The position numbers were made by a program, and so were the translations under genes. This document shows positions 6,846 to 15,770 of a DNA stretch of 64,000 bases, piece by piece. The notes beneath the pieces were generated by a model. The model had not been told where the DNA came from, searched no databases, and saw only the letters and a program-made list of their open reading frames with translations. This DNA is from Listeria booriae (GTDB taxonomy: Bacteria > Bacillota > Bacilli > Lactobacillales > Listeriaceae): the NCBI RefSeq assembly GCF_000766865.1, contig NZ_JNFA01000011.1, positions 124,001 through 188,000 of the forward strand. Direction: 5' to 3'. Within the stretch, counting starts at the first letter, position 1; each line of letters begins with the position of its first letter.

Positions 6846-9206
6846 ATGAGTACTAACAAATTGATACAAAAATCATTAAAACTAACAGCAGTAGGAGCCA
6901 TCGCTTTTTCAGTATTAGCACAACCACTTAGCCTAGTAGTAAATGCAGCAGAAACAACATCAACTAAATCAGAAAGACAAGTAGTTCAAGCAACAACACA
7001 AGATGAACTATTATCGAACAGTAAATTAGATATAGTAGGAATCTATCCTGACGCACAATTCTTCACTGGATGGACAACAACAAGCATAGCTTCTCGCACA
7101 AGTGATTTAACCAGCCCAAGTTGCGTAGGTCCAGCATTTAGCCTAACTTTTGATGCTAATACTACTGAACCGGGCTACATGATTATGAATGGGACATTCG
7201 CTCCTCAGAGAGTTAAAATCGAAAATAGTAATGGTAGTAACTCATTAGTGGTATCAGCAAGAGGCGCAACCACTAATGAGAAAGGGGCTATCGTAGTTTA
7301 TCAAGATGTAAATACAGTCATCGGAAAAGAATATATGCTCTCTCAATCGGGTACGTACACAGCAAATGATTATAATCCCTATACTCAATCTACTCTTAAT
7401 AGAGCTAGAAGTATCAACGTCTTCGCAAGTAATACTAACTCAACCGAACGATTAGCCTTAGTTAAAGCAACAGACACCAAACAATCCACTACGTTTGTCG
7501 CACAATCCACACGCACACGAATCTATGCTGTCATTGGAACACCTACACAAGACTACTATAATACCTCTAGCATTATTTGGCAAACCATTAACACAACTGG
7601 AAATAACCTCTTCGGCGTTTCCTTAAAGGCTTCTAGCACTGGCACAAGTGAAGCAAAAGCAGCCACGGATGCGCTATTTGTCGATAACGACCCTACCAAA
7701 GATATCAAACCGACAACAGACCAAGCCGCGATTGATGCAGCACAAGCGAAAATTGACAACGTCACAGATGCTACAGCGAAGGCAGAACTACAAGCAGAAC
7801 TAGACAAAGCACAAGCGGCAATTGATGCACGCACAGCAGAAGCACAACGCGAAGCAGAAGCAAAAGCTGCAACAAATGGTTTATTCGTAGATAACGACGC
7901 TACAAAAGGTATCAAACCTTCGACAGATCAAGCGGCAATTGATGTTGCTCAAGCAAAAATAGACCTTGTAACAGACGCTACTGTCAAAGCAGAACTACAA
8001 GCAGAATTGGATAAAGCACAAGCAGAACTTGACGCACGCACAGCAGAAGCACAACGCGAAGCAGAAGCAAAAGCTGCAACAAATGGTTTATTCGTAGATA
8101 ACGACGCTACAAAAGGTATCAAACCTTCGACAGATCAAGCGGCAATTGATGTTGCTCAAGCAAAAATAGACCTTGTAACAGACGCTACTGTCAAAGCGGA
8201 ACTACAAGCAGCGTTGGATAAAGCACAAGCAGAACTTGACGCACGCACAGCAGAAGCACAACGCGAAGCAGAAGCAAAAGCAGCTATCAATGACCTTTTC
8301 ATTGGGAACAACCCAGCCAACAACATCAAAGACACAACGACACAAGCTGCAATTGATGCTGCTCAAGTGAAAGTAAATGCGGTGACAGATCCAGCTGTGA
8401 AAGCAGAATTACAAGCACAAGTTGATAAAGCACAAGCGCAAATCAACACACGCAATCCAATCAATGGCACTGTTGCGAAATACACTGTCGGCGACCTAAA
8501 CATCACAGGCACATACTCTGGTCCAGCAACAGCACTAAGCGTAGACATCAATGGCAAACGCTACTATGGTGGTACAATCGCTGATGGAAAATTCAAGTTC
8601 TATGTTGGCGATAAAAACCTAAAACCAGGCGATGTCGTGACTTTAAACTTATATGACACAAACAAACAAATCCAAAAATCAATCACAGTGACCGTTTTTG
8701 AAGCACTTAAGATTACCATTACAGACTACAAAATCGGCGACAACTATTTGACAGCCACATACAACTACCCAGAAATCACTAAAATCGGTATTGTCGTAGA
8801 TGGCACGAAATACTGGGGCGGCGACGTCAAAGATGGTAACGCGAAATTCTTCGCAGCAGATAAAATCAAAAACGCGAACGCCGACGTCACTATGAATTTT
8901 TACGATGCAAACAACAACCTGATCGCATCTAAAAAAGTAGTTATCGCTACTGCATCATCAGAAATCTCCACAGCGAACTACACAGTTGGTGCTACAAACA
9001 TCACAGGTACATTCGCAGGCGATATTCGCAAACTTGCTGTCTCTGTCAATGGTACAAAATACTATGGTGGCTCACTTACAACGAACGGCACGTATAAATT
9101 CTACGTACTAGACAAGAAAATTAAAGCTACCGACACAGTCATCGTATATGGTTACGATGCAAACAACGGTTTACTATCACAAAAAACAGTAACTATCGCA
9201 GAATAA
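6846..9206 (+). CDS. Secreted repeat protein: Cry1Ac D-VI-like and Ig-like modules
   Basis: A 786-aa secreted protein. Order: signal peptide (about 1-35, cleavage after VNA-A), a unique beta-rich region (about 45-260), and four tandem helical modules of about 69 residues (TDQAAIDAAQAKID type) resembling the Cry1Ac domain D-VI repeats of Listeria surface proteins. Three bacterial Ig-like modules of about 85 residues (KYYGG/FKFYV motif) follow to the end. No LPXTG, WxL, GW or LysM anchor is visible, so it is probably released or held by the matrix. The same Ig module occurs in the LRR-esterase at the other end of the island. A strong terminator follows. A role in matrix binding is inference. 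Confidence 0.85.
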   Translation: MSTNKLIQKSLKLTAVGAIAFSVLAQPLSLVVNAAETTSTKSERQVVQATTQDELLSNSKLDIVGIYPDAQFFTGWTTTSIASRTSDLTSPSCVGPAFSLTFDANTTEPGYMIMNGTFAPQRVKIENSNGSNSLVVSARGATTNEKGAIVVYQDVNTVIGKEYMLSQSGTYTANDYNPYTQSTLNRARSINVFASNTNSTERLALVKATDTKQSTTFVAQSTRTRIYAVIGTPTQDYYNTSSIIWQTINTTGNNLFGVSLKASSTGTSEAKAATDALFVDNDPTKDIKPTTDQAAIDAAQAKIDNVTDATAKAELQAELDKAQAAIDARTAEAQREAEAKAATNGLFVDNDATKGIKPSTDQAAIDVAQAKIDLVTDATVKAELQAELDKAQAELDARTAEAQREAEAKAATNGLFVDNDATKGIKPSTDQAAIDVAQAKIDLVTDATVKAELQAALDKAQAELDARTAEAQREAEAKAAINDLFIGNNPANNIKDTTTQAAIDAAQVKVNAVTDPAVKAELQAQVDKAQAQINTRNPINGTVAKYTVGDLNITGTYSGPATALSVDINGKRYYGGTIADGKFKFYVGDKNLKPGDVVTLNLYDTNKQIQKSITVTVFEALKITITDYKIGDNYLTATYNYPEITKIGIVVDGTKYWGGDVKDGNAKFFAADKIKNANADVTMNFYDANNNLIASKKVVIATASSEISTANYTVGATNITGTFAGDIRKLAVSVNGTKYYGGSLTTNGTYKFYVLDKKIKATDTVIVYGYDANNGLLSQKTVTIAE
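7650..8453 (+). repeat. Tandem 207-bp coding repeats
   Basis: Four in-frame repeats of 69 codons encode the Cry1Ac D-VI-like modules. The second and third are almost identical at DNA level: the anchor CAGCAGAAGCACAACGCG recurs at 7834, 8041 and 8248, exactly 207 bp apart. The outer copies are more diverged. Such identity suggests recent duplication or gene conversion and makes copy number prone to change. Confidence 0.9.
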
Positions 9207-9222
9207 TAGACTAAATCAAACG

Positions 9223-9270
9223 AAAGGGAACTATCTCAGTAAATAGCACATATTTACGATAGTTCCCTTT
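9223..9270. terminator. Strong bidirectional terminator
   Basis: AAAGGGAACTATC pairs with GATAGTTCCCTTT (13 bp perfect) with a T-run on the + side. It separates the repeat-protein gene from the lipoprotein gene and the EPS operon, so EPS expression needs read-through or a promoter I cannot place. Confidence 0.85.
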
Positions 9271-9293
9271 TGAAAAGTAAAGGTAGGAAACAG

Positions 9294-9740
9294 ATGAAAA
9301 AAACACTAATCGCAATATTTGCATCATTACTTCTCATCACAGCATTAGCAGGTTGTGGCACTAAACAAGACGACACGGATCTAAACAAAGCACTAGGAAA
9401 TAAAGAAATCACCGTCACACCAACGAAAGTAACCCGCGAAAAAGCCACAAGCGACCGCAAAGCTATCTTAAAAGTTGTCGTCCAAGTAAAAAACAACTCT
9501 AAGAAAGCCATCGGAATCGGTGCAGGAAACTTCAATTTAAAAGACGATGACGGCAAGAACTACGATAACTACGGACTAAAAGCCGACAGTCTTGGTCAAG
9601 AATTAGAAGCAGGTAAGACGGTGACTGGCAACATCTATTATGAAATCCCCGCTGATTTAGAAAAAGGATGGATGGATTATGCTGTGTCACTAGGTCAAGA
9701 ACCCGCAGCAGAATGGCTACTAGCATTTCCAAAGAAATAA
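9294..9740 (+). CDS. DUF4352-like lipoprotein
   Basis: A 148-aa lipoprotein. The start at 9294 (MKKTLIAIF) is preferred because the signal peptide begins there, and GGTAGGAAAC lies upstream. An earlier ATG at 9270 falls in the terminator. The lipobox is LAGC (Cys at about 21). The mature part is a small beta-sandwich with the VVVQVKNNSKKAI pattern of DUF4352/telokin-like domains. It stands 13 nt before the priming glycosyltransferase, at the head of the EPS operon. It could be an envelope-side accessory of export, but this is inference. Confidence 0.8.
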   Translation: MKKTLIAIFASLLLITALAGCGTKQDDTDLNKALGNKEITVTPTKVTREKATSDRKAILKVVVQVKNNSKKAIGIGAGNFNLKDDDGKNYDNYGLKADSLGQELEAGKTVTGNIYYEIPADLEKGWMDYAVSLGQEPAAEWLLAFPKK

Positions 9741-9753
9741 GGAGGAATAGCAA

Positions 9754-10401
9754 TTGTTCTATTCGTCACAAGAAGTAAAAAAAGTACAACGAAACAAGAA
9801 AAACGAACAACGATATCGCATCTTAGACATTACTATCGCAACATTTGCATTGCTCATCAGTTCGCCAATACTTCTTATTATCATGCTCATTATTAAATGT
9901 ACTGAACCTAAAGCCCCTGTCTTCTTCCACCAAAAACGAATCGGACGCGACGGCAAAGCATTCAACATGTACAAATTCCGTACCATGGTCGTAGATGCCG
10001 AACAGCAAAAAGCTCAACTACTCGCCCAAAACGAAGTCGAAGGCCACATGTTCAAAATGAAAGACGACCCACGCATTACTAAAATCGGCAAAATTTTACG
10101 GAAAACCAGTCTTGACGAATTCCCGCAATTGCTCAATGTGTTACAAGGACATATGAGCGTCGTGGGCCCGCGTCCCCCATTGCCCAATGAGGTCGCCCGG
10201 TACACATCCTACGACATGATGCGCCTCGCTGTAAAACCAGGTTGCACAGGGCTTTGGCAAGTAAGTGGTCGCAATAAATTGAGCTTTCAAGAGATGGTTG
10301 AATTAGATCTACACTACATTCGCAACCGCTCCATCAAGTTCAATTTCATTATCCTGATGAAAACATGGCGCGAGCTAACAGGTAAAGGAAGTGGCATTTA
10401 G
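9754..10401 (+). CDS. Undecaprenyl-phosphate sugar phosphotransferase (priming)
   Basis: Starts at TTG 9754 behind GGAGGAATAG. The 215-aa enzyme has one N-terminal membrane segment (about 26-48) and the bacterial sugar transferase domain with FFHQKRIGRDGK, FNMYKFRTM, KIGKILRKTSLDEFPQL and VVGPRPPLP motifs, then KPGCTGLWQVSGR. It transfers the first sugar-1-phosphate to undecaprenyl phosphate, starting each repeat unit (EpsL/WcaJ type, short monotopic form). It overlaps the next gene by one base. It is the committed step of the island's polymer. Confidence 0.95.
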   Translation: MFYSSQEVKKVQRNKKNEQRYRILDITIATFALLISSPILLIIMLIIKCTEPKAPVFFHQKRIGRDGKAFNMYKFRTMVVDAEQQKAQLLAQNEVEGHMFKMKDDPRITKIGKILRKTSLDEFPQLLNVLQGHMSVVGPRPPLPNEVARYTSYDMMRLAVKPGCTGLWQVSGRNKLSFQEMVELDLHYIRNRSIKFNFIILMKTWRELTGKGSGI

Positions 10402-11150
10402 TGACGCAACGCATTCAATTTCTAGATGCCAATCTCGATACCCATACTTTCGACGAAACGATACACCAAATCGAAACCCATATACACCACCGCAACCCGA
10501 TACATCACACAGGCGTCAATGCCGATAAAATAAATTTGATGAAGAAAAATCCACATTTCAAAAAAATAATCAATGAAGCGGCCCTAATCAATCCCGATGG
10601 CATGTCCGTCGTGTTAGCCGCCAAACTATGCAACCAACCACAACTAGAACGCGTCGCTGGCATTGACGTCATGATTCGCTTACTAGAACTATCCGCAGAA
10701 AAAGGCTACCGTCCTTACTTTCTCGGAACAAGCGAACCCATCTTAGAAAAACTCATCGCAACCGTCCAGCACGACTACCCAACACTCACGATTGCAGGCG
10801 CCCATCACGGTTTTTTCCAACCAGAAGAAGAAGCTCGCGTCGTAGCTGACATCAAAGCAAGCCACGCGGACCTTCTTTTCATCGCATTACCAAGCCCGCA
10901 AAAAGAGTTTTTCGTCGATGCACATCTGGCAGAAATGGCTGTCCCCGTCTCTATCGGCGTTGGCGGGAGCTTCGATGTGATTGCTGGCGAACTAAAACGC
11001 GCGCCAAAATGGATGCAGCATCTCAACTTAGAATGGTTTTACCGCATGATTCAAGAACCGAAACGACTCGGCAAACGCTATATCATCGGCAATGCCGTTT
11101 TTATAAAACACGTATTACAAGCAAAATTCGCACGGAAAAGAGAGGTTTAA
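10401..11150 (+). CDS. WecG/TagA/CpsF glycosyltransferase (GT26)
   Basis: A 249-aa GT26 enzyme starting at GTG 10401. It has the HHTGVNADKIN and INPDGMSVVLAAKL regions with the catalytic-type Asp, the FLGTSEPILEKL segment and the GVGGSFDVIAGELKRAPKWM motif that is diagnostic of the family. TagA adds N-acetylmannosamine to a lipid-linked GlcNAc in teichoic acid linkage units. Here it probably adds the second sugar of the repeat. With the later CDP-glycerol genes it gives the operon a teichoic-acid flavour. Confidence 0.93.
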   Translation: MTQRIQFLDANLDTHTFDETIHQIETHIHHRNPIHHTGVNADKINLMKKNPHFKKIINEAALINPDGMSVVLAAKLCNQPQLERVAGIDVMIRLLELSAEKGYRPYFLGTSEPILEKLIATVQHDYPTLTIAGAHHGFFQPEEEARVVADIKASHADLLFIALPSPQKEFFVDAHLAEMAVPVSIGVGGSFDVIAGELKRAPKWMQHLNLEWFYRMIQEPKRLGKRYIIGNAVFIKHVLQAKFARKREV

Positions 11151-11153
11151 GAC

Positions 11154-12194
11154 TTGAGAATTCTAATGTTTGGACCTAATCACGAAACAAAAGGCGGCAT
11201 TGCGACCGTCATTGCGAACTTCAAAGACCACTTCCACTCGGACACACATACGATGTTTCATCTAGAAAGCTGGAAAGAAGGCAGCCTTTTGAGACGCACG
11301 TTCCACTCCGCACGCGGTCTTTTTTTACTACCTTTTCAAATTAAAAAGAACCGTATCGACATGGTTCATATTCATATGGCGCAAGACGGTAGCTATTTCC
11401 GCAAAGCGATTGCCACACGATTAGCCAAATGGAGCGGCGCGGGCGTCCTGCTACACATTCACGGCTCCCATTTTGACCAATACCATCAAGAAAGCGCGCC
11501 GTGGCTCCAGAAAAACCTAATCCGAACCTTGCGAAAAGCAGATCGCATCATCGTACTTAATGAAGACGTCACCACCTACTTCGCAAAATTCGGCATTCCC
11601 ATGGAAATCATCCAAAATGCCGTACCGATACCAGAAACATTGACTAGCCCTGCCGAACGAACGCAAATCAGTAGCTTCGGACAACTCGGTGAGCGCAAAG
11701 GCACCTACGACATTCTAGCCATCGCGCCTGCGCTTTACGCCAAACATCCCGAAGTCACGATTCACTTATATGGTGATGGCGACATCAAGCAAGCCCAAGA
11801 AATCATCCGTGCGAAACAACTAAAAAACATCCGAATTGGTGGCTGGATTACAGCTACCGAAAAAGAAAAAGCGATGCAACAAACAATGATTCATCTGCTG
11901 CCATCCTATCAAGAAGGCCTGCCGATGTCGATTCTAGAAACGATGGCTCACGGGATCCCGAATATCAGCACGTATGTCGGAGGCATTCCAGACATTATCG
12001 AGCCTGGCAAAGACGGTTTCTTGATTCATCCTGGTGATCATGAATTACTGCTCGCGGCCTTATCCACACTCATCGAGCAAGATGCAGAACGCGAAAAAAT
12101 GAGCCTAGCCGCTGCTGAAAAAATCAAAACCCAGTTTTCCATGCCAGCGTATATTCACAAATGGAATCAACTGTATTCAGAATGGGATAGCTAG
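11154..12194 (+). CDS. Glycosyltransferase family 4
   Basis: A 346-aa GT-B enzyme starting at TTG 11154. It has the N-terminal GGIATVIANF loop and HIHGSHFDQY acceptor-side region. The C-terminal donor-binding half contains FGQLGERKGTYDIL and the ExxxxxxLE signature around SYQEGLPMSILETMAHGIP, followed by GGIPDII. It uses a nucleotide sugar to extend the lipid-linked repeat unit at the cytoplasmic face. Three bases separate it from the genes on both sides. The sugar cannot be predicted from sequence. Confidence 0.92.
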   Translation: MRILMFGPNHETKGGIATVIANFKDHFHSDTHTMFHLESWKEGSLLRRTFHSARGLFLLPFQIKKNRIDMVHIHMAQDGSYFRKAIATRLAKWSGAGVLLHIHGSHFDQYHQESAPWLQKNLIRTLRKADRIIVLNEDVTTYFAKFGIPMEIIQNAVPIPETLTSPAERTQISSFGQLGERKGTYDILAIAPALYAKHPEVTIHLYGDGDIKQAQEIIRAKQLKNIRIGGWITATEKEKAMQQTMIHLLPSYQEGLPMSILETMAHGIPNISTYVGGIPDIIEPGKDGFLIHPGDHELLLAALSTLIEQDAEREKMSLAAAEKIKTQFSMPAYIHKWNQLYSEWDS

Positions 12195-12197
12195 CCG

Positions 12198-13448
12198 ATG
12201 CAGCAAACTCGTCGCGATCAAGTAGCTACTTTCCTATTCTTCGCTTTTATAACCGTGATGCTATTTTCACCCGTACTTGAAAATGTTCCCGTCTTGTCAT
12301 CGCTTAATTTAGACAATATGGTCACATTCCTATGCCTTGGCGCGATTCTCTTATTCCAACTCAAGCAGCCAAAAGCATGGATGGCGCAGGAATATCTGAT
12401 TTTGGCATTGCTACTGATCATTATTTGCCTCGGTATTTTTGGAAATACGGTGTCTGGCATTCACGGTACGAAATTCATCGTTCTTGATATGTGGAGCATC
12501 TCCAAGTGCTTCGTCGCTTATTTCTTCGGTCGACTCGCGTTTAAACCAGGCTTTTTCTCCTCACAAATCGATCGGTTAGTCCTGTATGGGAAATGGGTCA
12601 TCGGTATTCTCTTCCTCTTGTTACTTGTGAACCTCGTCTACCCGATCTGGCCTTCTACAGAAATACGAATGGGAATCAAAACACAATACTTGATATTCCC
12701 CCACGCCACCTATTTAAGTGCCACTACATTTTTCTGCATGTTATTCCTCGGTTTAAAAAATGTACGTCACAATATCCCATTCCTCGCTATGGGAAGTATT
12801 TTAATCTTTTTTGCGGCGCGAAATAAGGGCTTGATTTTCATCGCGATTTATTTCTTCATGCTGCTATTTCAACACTACGCCAAAACAAAAAGTTTTAAAA
12901 TCAGTTATCTTATTTTGCCGGTCGTCACACTCGTAGCTAGTTTCTGGGAAGTTATCGATACGCGATTACTGTCCTCCACGACATCTGCGCGAAGCTTGTT
13001 GTATCAGGCCGCTTTTAAAATTGCCGATATGTACGCCCCATTTGGCGCTGGTTTTGCCTCATTTGGTTCCGGAAGTTCGGTAAAAAATTATTCTTCACTC
13101 TATGATATGTTGCGGTTTTACGACTACTACGGTTTTACGCGAGACAATCCGCAATATTTGAATGATAGTTACATCGCGATGTTTATTGCGCAGTTCGGAT
13201 ATATTGGCATTGCTTGTTTTGCGATGATCTTGGTGATTTTTTTACTCATGATTAACCGACGTTCCGGCAGAATTCAGGCGTTTACACTCGTTTTGTTCTT
13301 GTACGCGGTAACTTCATTGTTCACAGAACTGTATTTAACTACTAATCTTGGCGTTATTACCTTCTTTTTCATCGGTATTGCTTTTGGTGATGAAGGCAGG
13401 CGCCCCGATTTAAGAAAGGAAGTCCTATGGAAGAAACCATTTCATTAA
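12198..13448 (+). CDS. Wzy-like O-antigen/EPS polymerase
   Basis: A 416-aa integral membrane protein with about 11 hydrophobic segments and one larger external loop (about 270-320). The loop carries aromatic and Ser-rich sequence before the SYIAMFIAQFGYIGIA helix, the usual Wzy_C-type layout. It would polymerise flipped repeat units at the outer face. Assignment rests on topology and position between glycosyltransferases and the Wzz protein, since Wzy sequences are poorly conserved. The end overlaps the next gene by 22 nt. Confidence 0.8.
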   Translation: MQQTRRDQVATFLFFAFITVMLFSPVLENVPVLSSLNLDNMVTFLCLGAILLFQLKQPKAWMAQEYLILALLLIIICLGIFGNTVSGIHGTKFIVLDMWSISKCFVAYFFGRLAFKPGFFSSQIDRLVLYGKWVIGILFLLLLVNLVYPIWPSTEIRMGIKTQYLIFPHATYLSATTFFCMLFLGLKNVRHNIPFLAMGSILIFFAARNKGLIFIAIYFFMLLFQHYAKTKSFKISYLILPVVTLVASFWEVIDTRLLSSTTSARSLLYQAAFKIADMYAPFGAGFASFGSGSSVKNYSSLYDMLRFYDYYGFTRDNPQYLNDSYIAMFIAQFGYIGIACFAMILVIFLLMINRRSGRIQAFTLVLFLYAVTSLFTELYLTTNLGVITFFFIGIAFGDEGRRPDLRKEVLWKKPFH

Positions 13449-14146
13449 AAGAAATTGCTGAAACACTCAAGAAAAATATCTGGATTATAGTAGCCTCGTT
13501 GCTTGTGTGTGCGAGCGTTGCATTTGGCTATCTACAATTGTTCGTGACACCGCAGTACGAGGCTGTCTCGCAAGTGTTGATTACTCAAAATGCTCAAGAT
13601 CAGAACTCCGCGGTGCAAAACTCGGAGATTCAAGCCAATATTCAGATGGTCAATACGTATAGTGTCGTGATTAAAAGCCCGCGTATTTTACAAAGTGCGG
13701 CGAAAGAGATTAATCCGAATCTAGGTGTAGAGACGCTCGCCAGTAAAGTATCGGTGGATAGCGTTCAGAATTCCCAAGTGATTAATATTCATGTGGTGGA
13801 CGCTCAGCCAGAGGGCGCCATCGAAGCCGCTAAAATTGTGACGAAAAGCTTCTTGAAAGAAACGCCCGGCATGATGAAAGTATCCAATGTCGAACTACTC
13901 GCAAACCCTACGACAGCAACAAAAATCAGTCCAAACACGAAAATTGGTTTGTTGGCAGGATTGCTTGGCGGACTTGTTTTAGGAATTGGCATTGCTTTTG
14001 CAAGACGCATTTTTGATGAGCGATTTAAGAAAGAAGAAGAAATTGTTGCGCGCCTGCAAATTCCTGTGATTGGCACAGTCGGTAACATTACGGCAACAGA
14101 GAATGTGATGAGTTCAAACTCGATACGGAGGCGGAAGAAAAAATGA
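13427..14146 (+). CDS. Wzz/YveK-type chain-length determinant, kinase activator
   Basis: A 239-aa co-polymerase: a short N-terminal cytoplasmic part (ISLKEIAETLKKN), TM1 at about 17-40, an extracytoplasmic domain, a proline-containing TM2 at about 170-195 (KIGLLAGLLGGLVLGIGIAFA), then a cytoplasmic basic tail ending RRRKKK. In Gram-positives this subunit both sets chain length and activates the separate tyrosine kinase, which follows with a 4-nt overlap. Confidence 0.93.
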   Translation: MEETISLKEIAETLKKNIWIIVASLLVCASVAFGYLQLFVTPQYEAVSQVLITQNAQDQNSAVQNSEIQANIQMVNTYSVVIKSPRILQSAAKEINPNLGVETLASKVSVDSVQNSQVINIHVVDAQPEGAIEAAKIVTKSFLKETPGMMKVSNVELLANPTTATKISPNTKIGLLAGLLGGLVLGIGIAFARRIFDERFKKEEEIVARLQIPVIGTVGNITATENVMSSNSIRRRKKK

Positions 14147-14838
14147 TACGACGTAAACCGAAAGATTCCCAACGTGACGATCAGAAATTAATCGTACAAA
14201 ACAAGCCATTGTCTCCTTTGGCCGAACAGTTTCGGATGATTGTTGAAAATATTGAATTGATGAGCATTGATAAGAAAATTAAATCCTTGCTAATCACGTC
14301 CGCCGATCCGAGTTCTGGAAAATCGATTATCTCGAGTAATCTAGCTGTGGCTTTCGCGCAAAAGGGAAAGAAAACACTACTCATTGACGCCGATTTACGA
14401 AAACCAACAATCCATAAGTATTTTCGAAATGAAGTTTCGCTCGGTTTAATGGGTTTAGTGAAAAAGGAGTCTACGATTGAGGGCGCGATTTTTGAGAGTG
14501 ATAGCCCGAATTTATATATTCTGCAGGCTGGGATTATACCGGCGAATCCGACATCAATTTTAGCGTCGGAGCGGTTGAAAGAAGTTTTTGCGGAGTTGGA
14601 AGAGTTATTTGACCAGATTATTGTCGATACGCCGCCGATTTTGGCTGTTGCGGATGCACAAATATTATCGGGGATGACAGATGCTTCGGTGTTAGTTATT
14701 CGTAATGATTACACCGTGACAGAACGCGCTCGTAAGGCTAGCACGCGACTGGAGCAGAGTTCTAAGTTATTTCTAGGGGCTGTCTTTAATAATCAGAAAC
14801 AAAAGCAAGATCATTATTATTATCAGGAGAAAGAATGA
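14143..14838 (+). CDS. CpsD/CapB family tyrosine-protein kinase
   Basis: A 231-aa BY-kinase. It has Walker A (DPSSGKSIISSNL), Walker A' (LLIDADLRKP), Walker B (IIVDTPP) and a C-terminal tyrosine cluster (DHYYYQEKE) for autophosphorylation. It works with the preceding Wzz-like activator to control polymer length and export. The matching PHP-type phosphatase (CpsB/EpsC/YwqE), usually nearby, is absent from this island, so dephosphorylation would need an enzyme elsewhere. Confidence 0.95.
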   Translation: MIRRKPKDSQRDDQKLIVQNKPLSPLAEQFRMIVENIELMSIDKKIKSLLITSADPSSGKSIISSNLAVAFAQKGKKTLLIDADLRKPTIHKYFRNEVSLGLMGLVKKESTIEGAIFESDSPNLYILQAGIIPANPTSILASERLKEVFAELEELFDQIIVDTPPILAVADAQILSGMTDASVLVIRNDYTVTERARKASTRLEQSSKLFLGAVFNNQKQKQDHYYYQEKE

Positions 14839-15752
14839 TGGAGCACCTAGTAAGCGTCGTAATTCCGACGCGAAATCGGGCCCGAATGTTGGAACGCGCG
14901 ATTAAGAGTGTATTGCGTCAGACGTATACGCATCTTGAAATTTGCGTCGTAATCGATGGTCCCGATGAGGTAACTAAACATTTGTTAAGCCAGTATGCTG
15001 ACCAGCACATACCGATCAAAATACTACAAACAGAAGGTGTTGGCGGCAGTACAGCGCGAAATTTAGGGGTACAGATGGCGTCGGGGAACTGGATTGCCTT
15101 TTTGGATGACGATGATGAATTTTTGCCTACGAAAATTGAGAAACAGTTGGCGTTGCTAGAGTTTGATGATGCGGCGCGGCATGTGGCATTTACATCGGTT
15201 TCCACGTACCAGCCAAAGAAGCCGCAACAAGGTTTTGTATTACCGCTGATTTCTTGGAGAGAAGCGCAAACGACTGTAGGCGAATATTTATTTAGCCGGA
15301 AAGGACGTCGGACAATGGGCTTTATTCAAACGTCGACATTATTAATTCCGCGCCAATTATTATTAGAAATCCCTTTTACGGATGGCTTGAAAAAACATCA
15401 AGATTGGGACTTGCTGTTGCGGATGGCTTCGGCAGGCGTCGTAATAAAACAAGTAGAAAGCGCTGAAACCATTTATCATCAACATATTGCGCCTGCTGGA
15501 CGGGTTGGGCAATCCAATGTTTGGCATTTCTCAGAAAAATGGATTCAAACGATGCCCGTGAACCAAGCCGCGCGCGATGCTTTCCTGTTATCCATTGTGA
15601 ATCGGGGAATCGCCACTGATCAAACGCAAAGCAAATGGCAGCGGCAAAAAGCTATTTTACAACGGTTTTCGCAAACGAAATGGCATCCGAAATATATCGG
15701 AAGTTATGTTTATATGTTGTTCATTCAGTTGATACGAGTATATTCCAAATAG
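14835..15752 (+). CDS. Glycosyltransferase family 2
   Basis: A 305-aa GT-A enzyme with the N-terminal VVIPTRNRARMLERAI strand-helix, GGSTARNLG, and the DDDDE metal-binding motif (FLDDDDEFLP, about 93-102). A C-terminal helical part contains KKHQDWDLLLRM with the likely catalytic Asp. It uses the two-ATG start region with ATGA overlap to the kinase gene. It adds one sugar of the repeat unit; donor unknown. Confidence 0.93.
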   Translation: MMEHLVSVVIPTRNRARMLERAIKSVLRQTYTHLEICVVIDGPDEVTKHLLSQYADQHIPIKILQTEGVGGSTARNLGVQMASGNWIAFLDDDDEFLPTKIEKQLALLEFDDAARHVAFTSVSTYQPKKPQQGFVLPLISWREAQTTVGEYLFSRKGRRTMGFIQTSTLLIPRQLLLEIPFTDGLKKHQDWDLLLRMASAGVVIKQVESAETIYHQHIAPAGRVGQSNVWHFSEKWIQTMPVNQAARDAFLLSIVNRGIATDQTQSKWQRQKAILQRFSQTKWHPKYIGSYVYMLFIQLIRVYSK

Positions 15753-15770
15753 AAATGAGGAAATGAAAGA

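Noticed and set aside
7556..7915. 119-aa minus-strand frame in the repeat region
   Set aside because: Antisense shadow of the Ala-rich tandem repeats; low-complexity Ala/Ser composition and no ribosome site.
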